Assembly: GCF_026151205.1 (NCBI RefSeq)
Contig: NC_087073.1
Coordinates: 15,085,837-15,149,836, forward strand
Reading direction: 5' to 3'
Origin: Bolinopsis microptera
Taxonomy: Eukaryota; Ctenophora; Tentaculata; Lobata; Bolinopsidae
DNA: 64,000 nucleotides
The notes under the pieces were generated by a model. The model searched no databases. It was not told the DNA's origin and was given only the letters and a program-made list of their open reading frames with translations. The position numbers and the translations under genes are program-made. This document shows, in pieces, positions 46,051 through 57,925 of this stretch. The stretch's first letter is position 1, and every line of letters begins with the position of its first letter.

Positions 46051-47066
46051 TCAACTGAGCGTTTCTCCGTTACCAATGGTCCATTGCTCATAGTCCCAAT
46101 CAGGAAATAGGATCTTAGATTCTTTTACAAAGCTTTCAAGAGAGTCAGATCCGTGACCAGCATTGCGAGTGTCTGACAAACCATACAGTGCCCTGATACT
46201 AAAATAAATAAATAAATTAGGCATCCAATATATTGAGCCCTGCATCCATATCCCTTTTAAATCTACATTATAGCAGCTTTTTAAATTTACCATCACAGGA
46301 ATTTAATTTGTGTACCCCTGGCCTTAACTATATAGTTAAGTGATCTTTGACCCCAATGAAAGTCCCACATTTACATATCACAAGCAAGTCGAAATTTTCA
46401 TCTGAAACAAAATTGTGGACAGTATATCACGAAGAAAATACTTTACATAGAAAGGTATGGGCGCTCTATTATAGTAGACTACAAAATTGATGAATTAGTA
46501 ATGTACCTGTCTGGGTTCTTCTGTCTAGTCTTGTAACATTTAGTAAAACCAAGTAAATTCCTCCACTTAGTCACAGCATCTTCTGTTTTATGAGCCAGTA
46601 CCAATGCATGAAACTCCCCTGACGACATAAACTCAACCAACCTCTGTTGGAAAAATTTACCTCTGTGTTCCTCATAGAACTTATCAGCCTGCAAAAGAAC
46701 TTTAATAATAATATAATATCTTTGGTGAATGCATTTTGAAAAAATCTTATTACAGGAAAGCATTATTCAATGTGAAAGACAATTTTGTGTTTTCGATATG
46801 AAACCAAACAGAACTCTAATTTAATATATAATAGGGTCAAACATAACATTATTTTGAATCTTATTATCACCAAAGCTAAGCAAGGTTTTCAAAGTTAATA
46901 CAACAAATTCAGTAAAACATACCTGAATTCGATTCCACGAGGTTACAGTTTCTTTGGCAACAACAAAGCCCTCCTTATGAATGAGTTTTAAAATTCTCTG
47001 ATGATGAATAGGATGAGCATAAACATCAGGTTTTAAAATTGCAAGAGTCATAGTGAGTCGCTGCAT
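46051..47066 (-). CDS. NME6: Nucleoside diphosphate kinase 6-like (NME6)
   Basis: Three minus-strand exons: 46923-47066, 46507-46688 and 46051-46198, giving 157 aa with correct phases (0 then 2). The start MQRLTMTLAILKPD gives the conserved LKPD lysine. FYEEHRGKFFQQRLVEFMSS matches NME6, as does the motif PDSIRALYGLSDTRNAGHGS, which spans the second splice and contains the catalytic histidine H124. NDK enzymes transfer the terminal phosphate of ATP to nucleoside diphosphates through this histidine. NME6 is a divergent, largely mitochondrial group II member in vertebrates. The protein is shorter at the C-terminus than human NME6 (about 190 residues). A second in-frame ATG lies five codons downstream. 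Confidence 0.92.
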
Positions 47067-47114
47067 ACTTTACTGTTATGTCATTCACTATGATTCTGAA
47101 TTATAAAATGTTAA

Positions 47115-47345
47115 AATCTAATCAACAGGTCTCTAAAATCGTCAAAAATAGTGGTCCAAGATTTTGAAATCAGATAAAAACTTTTTAAAGGTTTATCTCA
47201 AAATTCTGTCCGGAAAATCTCTTCTAAATGATCCCTAGAACTTTTATTATATCCTGTAAGTTTCAGGGTGATTATTGGAAAATGTAGGATGAGATAGATT
47301 TTGTAGACTCAATTTAAAGTATGCGAGATTGAAAATTGCTCGCAC
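47115..47345. mobile_element. Fragment of the same piggyBac-like MITE family
   Basis: Resembles 44430-44645 (CTATCTCAAAATTCTGTC, AAATGATCCCTA, GTTTCAGGGTGATT) without clear ends. It lies just upstream of NME6. Confidence 0.6.
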
Positions 47346-48959
47346 AGTACAATTACTAAGAAGGCGATTTCGAGAAAATGAAGACTCCCTGCCCAGTAGT
47401 GTAACAAAGGCCCCACAGACCCCACTGTGCAAAATTTAATGAGGGGGGCCACTGCATAGACCCAATAAAGTCTGCATCTCACCCCAGTCTGTATCTCACT
47501 ACCAGGGATTGATGACACATGAAACTGTCCACTTAACAAATGAAAAGAGTTGCATAATCGAGGTAATAAAGAGTTGTATAATCGAGGTAATTATAATATA
47601 ACCATAATAAATGGTGTTTCAAAAATGATGTTTATAATATGATGTAGAATTATAGCTATTTCCGTACAGCCGTTTGAAGGACTATGAACATGCTAGCTCT
47701 TTTTATTTTGTTAGTCGGGCGGCATCTTGGGTTGTACTGGACCTAACAAGTTTATTATCGGATGTCTACTTATATTTAGTATGATATCATTATTTATATT
47801 CATTGTAATGGCAATAAAATTTAAATTTTGTTTTCCTTAAATTTTGTTTTCCTTAATAAAACTAAAGTTGATAAAACAAAAGTTAAATTTATTACCAATT
47901 ATTCATTATTTTTTTAATGACGAAGGCTGTGAAATGTTCACAGTTGTGATAATGAGGAAATCAGAAAGAATGTTTAAAACTAGTGATGATGTTTATGTCA
48001 TTATTCTTAATCTAATCTAATCTAATTTAATCAATCAATACATATTTTATATTAATACTTTCAACACTACTATATAACAAATAATTTGAGCATGAATGCG
48101 AAGTTGTTACTTTGAAACGGCGTTTATCCTAACAGTGCAGTATCATTTGTTGCAAAAAATCAGAATAATCAGAAATTATTTGGAACTCCCAAAAACTGTC
48201 ATAAATTCTAATATTGGAAAGACTGCGCAGTGCGCAGAATGGATGTCTTAAACTATAATCTTGTTGTCACTAATATCTATTGACTTTCAAAGTTTTATTT
48301 TAGTTAAGTATGAAATGCCACCACATCATAGGACGAATAGACTAATTTTTTGAATATACATGTATACCTCTATGATCTATTATATTTTAAACTTGACGAA
48401 ATCTTCAAAGCAGAGGCACGAAACCACAAAAATTGACAAGATGTGACCTTTCACAAGGAAACCCATCTCACTAGAGATTCAAGCAAAGCTAATAGAAAAG
48501 CGTGATGGTAATGGTTAAGCCTCCTTTGAATGTAGCAATTCAAAATGAAGTTAAGTCGATTGAAGGTGTAATTGAAACAGAAATGAAAAGTTGCTCGTCT
48601 GCTCTAATATAACGAAAACCTGTGACGCTGCCTAAGCACCTTAAAAGATCTGTGCAAGAGCTGTAAAAACTGTTTCTAACAAAACAGATCTAAGCTATAG
48701 AACGCTGTAATTTATAAACTAGTATGTATAAAGATCGGAGACTGTTACCGGCTTTTAAAAATCGGACACACAATGACCTCCGAGAAGGACTTCGCCACTT
48801 CTTCGACGCACCGCACAAACTATCATCCATGTTTTATTTCGCCATTATATTCGCATCAAAGATCGTAAATCCAGAATCCAAGATCGCTGCTCTACATTTT
48901 TCCATTTGCAGAGCAACAATCTCAATGGGCATATGGCCAAGCTAGCTATGGGTTTATAT
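47346..48959. other. Intergenic, no gene recognised
   Basis: AT-rich sequence with scattered short frames only. Confidence 0.5.
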
Positions 48960-49503
48960 TTCACATAGCCATGTGTATACGCGTACTAATACTACGAAGT
49001 AACGCGCGCCGGGCTAGCTTCCATATAGCTATTAACAATGGACAATTTAATCAATAATGCTCATAAGCATAAAGTTGATTAACGATGTCCATCCTAAGTT
49101 GTAGGTTTATAACCTAATAGGACGCGCGCCGAGTTGGAACAAATATTGTACGAGTACAGTTTAATTGACGGTGTCAATTCATGGCAGTTCGGCGCGGCAC
49201 AGTAGCGCATCTCGCCGATATAGCCAGAAGAAGCCTTATTGAGTAAGAAGCCTTATTGAGTGCGCGGCGCGGCACAGTAACGCATCGCGCTACAAGAGTA
49301 CAGTATCACTCATTAAATCCTATGTAGCTTGGCGTGGATCAATGGTGCACCTTGCCGGCCGATCGTCGCGTGATCATATCTAACGAGAAGTATAATCAAT
49401 TATTTGATACACCGCGCGGCCCAGTAGTTACCTGGCACGTGCTGCTCATGCTTGCTTTATCCAGCTAGCCCTTGCGGTTGGGAGTCAGGCAGTGCATGGC
49501 GGC
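48960..49503. repeat. GC-rich dispersed repeat (GCGCGCCGAGTTGG family)
   Basis: Contains ACGCGCGCCGAGTTGGA (near 49122), TACGAGTA, GCATCTCGCCGAT and GCGGCGCGGC motifs in an order also found at 59785-59960 and, inverted, at 13935-14030. Base composition is sharply different from the AT-rich surroundings. The class is unknown. Confidence 0.55.
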
Positions 49504-49577
49504 GCGCGCAAGTACGTGGATAGGTGAACTTGTAGGTTTATAAACCTACAAGTTCACCTATCCATGTGCTTGCGCGC
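49504..49577. repeat. 74-bp near-perfect palindrome
   Basis: Two 37-bp arms with no spacer and two mismatches, centred between 49540 and 49541 (GTAGGTTTATAAACCTAC). The 91-bp satellite starts four bases later. Confidence 0.9.
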
Positions 49578-49580
49578 AAG

Positions 49581-50574
49581 GCTAATATTAAATACTAGTG
49601 GACTCTATGCAGGTCTCCCAGCGCCCCTAATTTTACTGATCTGGAGGTCACATTTTATTGAGCCAGTACAGGCTAATATTAAATACTAGTGGACTCTATG
49701 CAGGTCTCCCAGCGCCCCTAATTTTACTGATCTGGAGGTCACATTTTATTGAGCCAGTACAGGCTAATATTAAATACTAGTGGACTCTATGCAGCTCTCC
49801 CAGAGCCCCTTATTTTACTGATCTGGAGGTCACATTTTATTGAGCCAGTACAGGCTAATATTAAATACTAGTGGACTCTATGCAGGTCTCCCAGCGCCCC
49901 TAATTTTACTGATCTGGAGGTCACATTTTATTGAGCCAGTACAGGCTAATATTAAATACTAGTGGACTCTATGCAGGTCTCCCAGCGCCCCTAATTTTAC
50001 TGATCTGGAGGTCACATTTTATTGAGCCAGTACAGGCTAATATTAAATACTAGTGGACTCTATGCAGGTCTCCCAGCGCCCCTTATTTTACTGATCTGGA
50101 GGTCACATTTTATTGAGCCAGTACAGGCTAATATTAAATACTAGTGGACTCTATGCAGGTCTCCCAGCGCCCCTAATTTTACTGATCTGGAGGTCACATT
50201 TTATTGAGCCAGTACAGGCTAATATTAAATAATAGTGGACTCTATGCAGGTCTCCCAGCGCCCCTAATTTTACTGATCTGGAGGTCACATTTTATTGAGC
50301 CAGTACAGGCTAATATTAAATACTAGTGGACTCTATGCAGGTCTCCCAGCGCCCCTAATTTTACTGATCTGGAGGTCACATTTTATTGAGCCAGTACAGG
50401 CTAATATTAAATACTAGTGGACTCTATGCAGGTCTCCCAGCGCCCCTAATTTTACTGATCTGGAGGTCACATTTTATTGAGCCAGTACAGGCTAATATTA
50501 AATACTAGTGGACTCTATGCAGGTCTCCCAGCGCCCCTTATTTTACTGATCTGGAGGTCACATTTTATTGAGCC
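49581..50574. repeat. 91-bp satellite, 11 copies
   Basis: Copies start GCTAATATTAAATACTAGTG at 49581, 49672, 49763 and so on to 50491; the last is truncated after GAGCC. Copies are nearly identical, with a few single-base variants shared between units (for example CCCTTATT for CCCTAATT). Confidence 0.95.
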
Positions 50575-51700
50575 TATGCAGTATATGCAATTCTGTTTTA
50601 GACATTGAATTTATTTAAAAAAGGTCACACCCTCTAAAAAACTCCAATTGGAAATGTTTCTATTAATTTCACATTGGAAAACTTTTCATTGTGTTTGACC
50701 TCAACTTAGATGTATTTGTTTTTTTTTGCTATTTTTAGCAACTCCAATTCTCTTTTGTAGAGCTGATTCTTGTTATATAATATAGAAGTACACTCGATAC
50801 AGTTATCTTATATAAGAAAATATATTGGACTGCCAAACTACTGGTATATCATTCTATTGGGAAGAAAAATAATACAAGTTAGTATTCTTCTAAAAATAAC
50901 TGTTCATAACATTTACTTCATTTGTAAAGGTATGTGTGTGAAACATCAGAACTGAATAATGGACCAGAGAATTCAGAGATCTTTGGTTACCTGTTTCCGG
51001 TTTCGTCGGTTCACATTGCTGCGTTCCTGACCTAGCTTCGCCTGCATCATTAGATCATATTATAATATGCATTATAGACTATAGTTATACAGCTTGAATT
51101 TGAAAGAGCTACATGGTCGTTGTTTCGAGTGCTTTTTCATCTGCTGTGACAGACAGCATCAACGGTTACCAACATAATAGGTGCATTGCAAGTTGTGCAA
51201 TGCTGAATGCATACGTTTCGTCAGTGACTTCCTTCTGCCTCATTGATGCGAAACTGATAATAAACATGCAAGAGAATACAGCTATAGTTACTCTGGACTG
51301 CCATGATAGAAACATTGAAACAGATATTGACTGGCTTTAGGTATGTAAGACGTAAGTATTGAAACCCCAATTTGTTATGATCAGGTTCAACATACTTGCT
51401 ATGATCCTTTATATAATAATATTAATATATTACATAAAATATAATATATTACATTGTATATTAATCTTGATATAAAATCCTCGCTTTTTGATGATTGTAA
51501 CATGTTCTGTTTCGTTGTAACCTTGTCCCCTACATATTTATATAATACATCATTACTTCCATTTTTCAGGTTTTTATTGGTGTTGCAAACGATGAAACGA
51601 TCACTAAATTCTGTGCCTATGTGAGATTTGTTGGTTCATCGAATAACATCAAACTTACAGTGTGAGTAATTCAACAATCATGCACTTCATATTTTATGTC
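50575..51700. other. No gene confirmed between two satellites
   Basis: An open stretch with acceptor and donor signals occurs at 51570-51661 (starts VFIGVANDETITKF). An unrelated open frame lies at 51113-51340. The phases do not connect to each other or to the SWIM exon at 55161, so no gene is called. Confidence 0.4.
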
Positions 51701-53100
51701 CCCCTACTCATTGTTCACTCTCTGTCTTCATCAGTGTTACTCTACATTTCTCTCAGCAGTTATTCTTCCACTCAGTATTAACTCTCTGTCTTCGTCAGTG
51801 TTACTCTTTATTTCCCTCAGTAGCTACCCTCCCACTCAGTATTAACTCTCTGTCTTCATCAGTGTAACTCTACATTTCTCTCAGTAGTTACTCTTCCACT
51901 CAGTTTTAACTCTCTGTCGTCATCAGTGTTACTCTACATTTCTCTCAACTTAGTTATTCTCCCACTCAGTATTAACTCTCTGTCTTTGTCAGTGTTACTC
52001 TATATTTACCTCAGTAGTTACTCTCACACTGAGAGTTAACTCTCTGTCTTCGTCAGTGTTACTCTATATTTTGCTCAGTAGTTATTCTCCCACTCAGTAT
52101 TAACTCTCTGTCTTCGTCAGTATTACTCTACATTTCCCTCAGTAGTTATTCTCCCACTCAGTATTAACTCTCTGTCTTCGTCAGTGTTACTCTACATTTC
52201 GCTCAGTAGTTATTCTCCCAGTTCCCACTTAGTATCAACTCTCTGTCTTCATCAGTGTTACTCTACATTTCTCTCAGTAGTTATTCTCCCACTAAGTGTT
52301 AAATCTCTGTCTTCATCAGTGTTACTCTAGACATTTCCCTCAGTAGTTATTCTCCCACTCAGTATTAACTCTCTGTCTTCATCAGTGTTACTCTACATTT
52401 CTCTCAGCAGTTATTCTTTCACTCAGTAGCAACTCTCTGTCTTCGTCAGTGTTACTCTATATTTAGCTCAGTAGTTATTCTCCCACTCAGTATTAACTCT
52501 CTGTCTTCATCAGTGTTACTCTACTCTCTAGACATTTCCTTCAGAAGTTATTCTCCCACTCAGTATTAACTCTCTGTCTTCGTCAGTGTTACTCTACATT
52601 TCGCTCAGTAGTTATTCTTCCGCTCAGTATCAACTCTCTGTCTTCATCAGTGTTATTCTACATTTCCCTCAGTAGTTATTCTCCCACTCAGTGTTAAATC
52701 TCTGTCTTCATCAGTGTTACTCTAGACATTTCCCTCAGTAATTATTCTCCCACTCAGTATCAACTCTCTGTCTTCATCAGTGTTATTCTACATTTCCTTC
52801 AGTAGTTATTCTCCCACTCAGTGTTAAATCTCTGTCTTCATCAGTGTTACTCTAGACATTTCCCTCAGTAATTATTCTCCCACTCAGTATCAACTCTCTG
52901 TCTTCATCAGTGTAACTCTACATTTCTCTCAGTAGTTATTCTCCCACTCAGTATTAACTCTCTGTCTTCATCAGTGTTACTCTACATTTCTCTCAGCAGT
53001 TATTCTTCCACTCAGTATTAACTCTCTGTCTTCGTCAGTGTTACTCTATATTTAGCTCAGTAGTTATTCTCCCACTCAGTATTAACTCTCTGTCTTCATC
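51701..53100. repeat. 64-bp satellite, left block
   Basis: About 21 diverged copies of a unit containing CTCTGTCTTCATCAGTGTTA and CAGTAGTTATTCTCCCACTC, period about 64 bp with some longer variants. Confidence 0.9.
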
Positions 53101-54515
53101 TTCTTCTTCGTAGAGGGCAGTGGTCTTTACTACTAAGGAATAGATCAAAACCACTATAAGATGGAGCATTGAAGCCCTGTGCTTACCCCGGTACAGTTAA
53201 TCTGTGAAGAAAGCAAGGTTAAGCCTTGTCCTCTCCACATTTGGTAAAACGTTTTGTTGCTTGTATGAAGCCGATGATCCTTGGTAATGAGAACTTGTCC
53301 ACTATATCTGTCACACTGAGGTAGAAGGAGTCAAAGTATCCTCCTTGCTGGTAAGACCATTTCGGGCACTGACCAATAAAGTGGTTCATTGTCTCCTCTT
53401 TCATGAGACAGTGTGGACAGGTTTTAGGGACCGTTGTACTTATTGATATGGTAGTTTAGTTCACAATGTCCCGTGAGGAATTGTGTTGCTGTTCTTGTGC
53501 TCTCTTTGCCAAGTTTCGGGATTGATCTGGCGAACTTTTGTCTCCATAATCGTTTAAAGTGAGTGTGGGGTAAAGTTCTCCATCTTTCCCTCATCTTCCG
53601 ATGACTTATACTCCGCAGTGCTCCCTTCCATAATACTTTTGGTATTGGTAGTTGCACTTGAGCGGAGTCCAGATTGTCGGAGCCTTTTTGGCAAGAGAGT
53701 CTGCCTTTTCGTTGCCATCGTAGCCTTTGTGAGCTGGTATCCATCGTAGTAGGACTTGATTGTCCATTGCTAGTTGGTTGAGCTCACTTATAGCCGTGCT
53801 GGTGCTTTTAGATTTGACTTTGATGTTGCTCATTGCCATTATTGTCGACTGGCTATCGCAGTTTATGTTTATTTTTCTAGTTTTGGTCCCAGATTCCCGT
53901 AATATTTTTGCCGCAGTGCCTACGGCAAAGGTTTCGGCCTGGAAGACGGTTGAGTTGATTCCTAGGTGGTATGACTCCTCACATGTGGGGTGTCGTTGTC
54001 CACAATGTACACTCCTGCTCCAACTTTTTCATTCATTTTGGAGCCGTCTGTGTAACATTGTATAGTATTGGTGTCATTCTCGATTACCTCATACTCAGAG
54101 AGTCGGGGAATTTCTGTGTTGAAACCAATGTCAACATTCAGTGATGTTGTCTGTTGATCTTGTCCTTCAGAGTTGAGACTGATAGCCTTTAGTAACTGTT
54201 CATTAAGTTTTGTGTGGGTGGTTAGGTTGCCCTTCTTGTTTACCATCGGCTCATATATCCACTGGTTGTTGGATTTGAGTCTGAGAGCTCTGCTGCTTCC
54301 TCTTCCATCACCAGATCAATAGGGATGATTCCGGTGATGATGTCTATACTAGTGCTGCTCCAGGAGTCGATGGTAACCCTCCTGTTATGAGGATGTTCCC
54401 CAGCCGCTGTACACTGCTAAGGATTGTTAGGTTATGTTTTTTGGACACACCATTGAGCCAGATTGTCGCAGCGTATGTCAGAGAAGGTCTGACAACGGCT
54501 GTATAATATATATAC
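53101..54515 (-). pseudogene. 5'-truncated non-LTR retrotransposon inside the 64-bp satellite
   Basis: Minus-strand pieces in changing frames are, in order: reverse-transcriptase thumb (54544-54344, YTAVVRPSLTYAATIW); RNase H start (54246-53962, QCYTDGSKMNEKVGAGVYIV); RNase H end (53839-53606, LLRWIPAHKGYDGNEKADSL); and a C-terminal region (53744-53424 and 53404-53219, including FLTGHCELN and MNHFIGQCP). At least four frameshifts are present. The 3' end, at left, is a GAAGAAGAA tract rather than poly-A. The satellite unit CTCTGTCTTCATC resumes on both sides. Confidence 0.85.
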
Positions 54516-55037
54516 TCTGTCTTCATCAGTGTTACTCTAGACATTTCCTTCAGAAGTTATTCTCCCACTCAGTATTAACTCTCTGTCTTCGTCAGTGTTA
54601 CTCTACATTTCGCTCAGTAGTTATTCTTCCGCTCAGTATCAACTCTCTGTCTTCATCAGTGTTATTCTACATTTCCCTCAGTAGGTATTCTCCCACTCAG
54701 TGTTAAATCTCTGTCTTCATCAATGTTACTCTAGACATTTCCCTCAGTAATTATTCTCCCACTCAGTATCAACTCTCTGTCTTCATCAGTGTAACTCTAC
54801 ATTTCTCTCAGTAGTTATTCTCCCACTCAGTATTAACTCTCTGTCTTCATCAGTGTTACTCTACATTTCTCTCAGCAGTTATTGTTCCACTCAGTATTAA
54901 CTCTCTGACAAGTGACAAGTAGTAACGCTCTAGTTCTCTTCAAAACAGTAGACCAAGGGTTTCCTTCTCCTGAGAACAGTAAGTACTCTCTGTCTTCGTC
55001 AGTGTTACTCTATATTTAGCTCAGTAGTTATTCTCCT
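54516..55037. repeat. 64-bp satellite, right block
   Basis: Continuation of 51701-53100. The run 54533-54900 repeats the order of variants seen at about 52530-52990, so it is a higher-order duplication. A small non-satellite interruption lies at about 54908-54990. Confidence 0.88.
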
Positions 55038-55160
55038 TACTATATTATATGTGCAAGGCAAATTTCTGGAGAATCGAGTATTTTTTTTGTAGTAATAATT
55101 TGAATTATAAAGCGACAAAATATTATGTGTTCTCTCTTGGTTTGATTTTTTGAATAACAG

Positions 55161-56111
55161 CCAGTAATTTTAGAAGGTAAACGGTCAAGCAAAGTGTGCA
55201 AGGTCGTTGATGGAGTATTCCATGTGAAATCCTCTCACCAGTCTGAGCCCCACCAACTGAACATCAGAGGACCAACTTGCACCTGCAGAAACTTCAGCAG
55301 GACTCACATCCCCTGCAGACATATTTTTCAAGCTATCGATGATGGTTTAATGAAATGGGAGGACCTACCTGAAGATTACAGAAACATACCGTTCTTCGTA
55401 AAAGATAAAGGTCTGTTAAATTGATCTGTATGCATGTTTACATTCCAATTTGAATAGACAAGACAAAATTGAGGTTCATAACTCGTTCATGTGCTATGGC
55501 CGTGCGTCCGCGTCGATGTAGGAGGTGTGGAGCCTGCTTGTAGAGAAAATATGAAGTTTCCTACAGTAAATATTATTATCAATATCAAAGGCAGGGCATT
55601 ACTTCGACCTCCGAGGCGAGGTATCCGTGTGGACTCTGGTTGTTATCAGGGTTGGAAAGACAAAGATAATTTTGTCTGTTAAAGTGGGTTATCACTCTCT
55701 GCCATCAGAGTCATAAATCACATCTCCGCAGGGTTTGCAAGGTTTTCCCTATTGCTTTGCTTCCAATTCTTATAATAGTCAAAATATAAAATCCGATATT
55801 ATTTTTGCAGGAAGTGATATTGGGATATGGCCAGCTGATGCAGATGTAAACAAATGCTGCGATTATCCAGCATCAGAAGACGAGGATGAAGAAGTAGAAG
55901 ATGATGAGGTTGGAGGAAATGGGGATAAAAGAAAGAAGAAACGGGACATAGACTATATAAAGGAGATTGGCGGGAGCTTTCAAACAGAATAACTTCCTTC
56001 GTTAATGATCCCGAGTTTGACGTGATGGACGATGATGTCCGTGCATTATTATATAAGAAACTGTCAGATACCGCCAATGATGTGGCATCCTATATTTACA
56101 AAAGAAACTAA
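55161..56111 (+). pseudogene. SWIM zinc-finger protein, C-terminal exons, with a frameshift (possible MULE-type transposase relic)
   Basis: The first exon (from about 55161 to 55410) encodes a SWIM finger with CxC-x9-CxH spacing (CTCRNFSRTHIPCRH). A donor at 55411 joins in phase 1 to an acceptor at 55810, where exon two starts (GSDIGIWPADADVNKC) and runs through an acidic stretch (SEDEDEEVEDDEVGG). The open frame ends at 55992. A clearly coding-like continuation (FVNDPEFDVMDDDVRALLYK...) lies in another frame and ends at 56111, so one indel occurs at about 55945-55985. SWIM fingers occur at the C-terminus of MULE transposases and of ZSWIM proteins derived from them. I cannot separate a live gene with a sequence error from a decayed element, and the upstream exons are not found. 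Confidence 0.55.
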
Positions 56112-56208
56112 TATAGATAACATAGATAAGATTATGTTTGATAATATATTACTTTAAAAGCCGTGCAATCATTTTAGATATTAGATATTAAACTAACCAT
56201 ATTATGAT

Positions 56209-56752
56209 ATTCTCCGTCTAACTATTCGATCTGTCACCATCTCACTATTCAATCTGTCTCAACGTTCATTCTCTGTTTAACTATTCAATCTCTGTCTCAG
56301 TGTTCATTTTCTTGTTTAACTATTCAATCTTTGTCTCAGCGTTCATTCTCTGTCTCGACATTCATTTTCCGTCTGACTATTCAATCTGTCTCGACGTTCA
56401 TTCTGCGTCTCACTATTCAATCTGTCTCAATGTTCATTCTCTGTCTCGACGTTCATTCTCCGTCTCAATATTCAATCTGTCTCAACGTTCATTATGTGTT
56501 TAACTATTCAATCTCTTTCTCAGTGATCATTCTCTGTTTAACTATTAAATCACTGTTCATTCCTGTCTCGACGTTAATTCTCCGTCTCATTATTCAATCT
56601 CTGCATCAGTGTTCATTCTCTATTTTAGAGTTAATTCCCTGTCTTACCTTTCAATCTTTCTCGGTGTTCATTCTCTGTCTGACTGTTCAATTTCTGTCTC
56701 ACTGTCCATTCTCTGTCTCGCTGTTCAATCTTCGTGTTTCTTTCAAAGTGTT
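56209..56752. repeat. Degenerate short tandem repeat (CTATTCAATCTGTCTC / GTTCATTCTCTGTCTC)
   Basis: Irregular repeats of about 18-37 bp. Open frames across it (for example 56331-56759) are low-complexity translations of the repeat and are not called as genes. Confidence 0.85.
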
Positions 56753-57253
56753 ACAGTGACAAGGAGACCGAATGATATTGTTGTAAAATAAAAAGCTTGT
56801 CCGCTTTAGTTATAGTGATATTAAAACATATACAACACCATGTATTATGAAATTTTAGATTTTGTTACAAAATATGGAAAGTGAATTTGATGTTGTTGTC
56901 TAATGAGGCGATGTTTTCGCTGAATTTGTATCGTATTTGTATCATGCCCCCATTTCTTGCCCCCACGTTGTATCGTCTGCCCCCATCATGATCTGACCGT
57001 GCCAATCTAATTAAGTTTCCTTGGTGATACGATTTCTTGCTCGGTCGGATATACGTAATCGAATTATGCATACCAATGACTGTAGTCCACAGGTCCACAG
57101 GTTAGTGCAAACAACAATACGAACCGTGAAATAAACCATCTAGAAACCATTTATTCTGTTATAATGTAATACTGTTAGTGGAATAGTAGAAAGGACGATA
57201 AGAACCGCAAGACAAACCATCAAGAAACCATAAGCTAACTTGACTTACTTGAC

Positions 57254-57925
57254 TTAAGGCGGGTGGTATTCCCGAGATCCATTGACAACAGTTCTCCACA
57301 GCTTTCTGTCCTCCATCAGTCTAGCTATCTCATCTACTGACTTCAGCCCAGTATCTGCTTTTAGGTTATCTAGTAGTGTTAAATGAGGTCGCCCCCTGTT
57401 AGTATGCCCATGACTCGGCTTCCAGAGGATCAGTTTGTTCAGTGTCAGCTCCGGATGTCGGTGAGCATGACCTGCAAGTCTGAGCCTTCGTTGGGTTATC
57501 TTGGAGCTGACTTTGGGAAGATCACCGTACAGGCTGTGGTTGCTGACATGGTCTCGATATTGGTTGATGTTAAGGGCCATTCTTAACATTCGCGTATAGC
57601 AACCATCAACCATCTTCTCTAGCCTTTTCGTCATTGTCCAAGTCTCGGAACCGTACAGTAGCACCGACTCCACTAGTGCTGTAAACACTCTGATCTTGAT
57701 AGACTTTCTAAGCTTAGAATTCCAAAGCTTTTTGAGTGTGTGGCATGCTCCCCATGCTCTTCCTTTCCTAACCCTGATATCACTCTCACTGTCTCTGATT
57801 CTAGAACCCAGATAAGTGAAGTCTTCCACATGCTCTATTGTACTGTTACCCAGGGACTTGATGGTATCAGGGTTCTCGATGTTCTGAGTAATGAATTTGG
57901 TTTTCCCATAAGCTAAGATGTAATG
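57254..57925 (-). pseudogene. Non-LTR retrotransposon C-terminal fragment
   Basis: A 191-residue minus-strand frame begins MEDFTYLGSRIRDSESDI. It contains SVLLYGSETWTMTKRLEK, then RRLRLAGHAHRH and NRGRPHLTLLDNL. These are the post-catalytic motifs of RTE/CR1-type ORF2 proteins. About 30 more coding-like residues lie upstream (to about 57910), where the sequence breaks into the 178-bp array. The catalytic core is absent. Confidence 0.85.

Noticed and set aside
51113-51661. Possible exons upstream of the SWIM gene
   Set aside because: Phases do not connect with each other or with the exon at 55161; no family match.
56300-56791. Overlapping Ser/Cys/Leu-rich frames
   Set aside because: Low-complexity translation of a degenerate tandem repeat.
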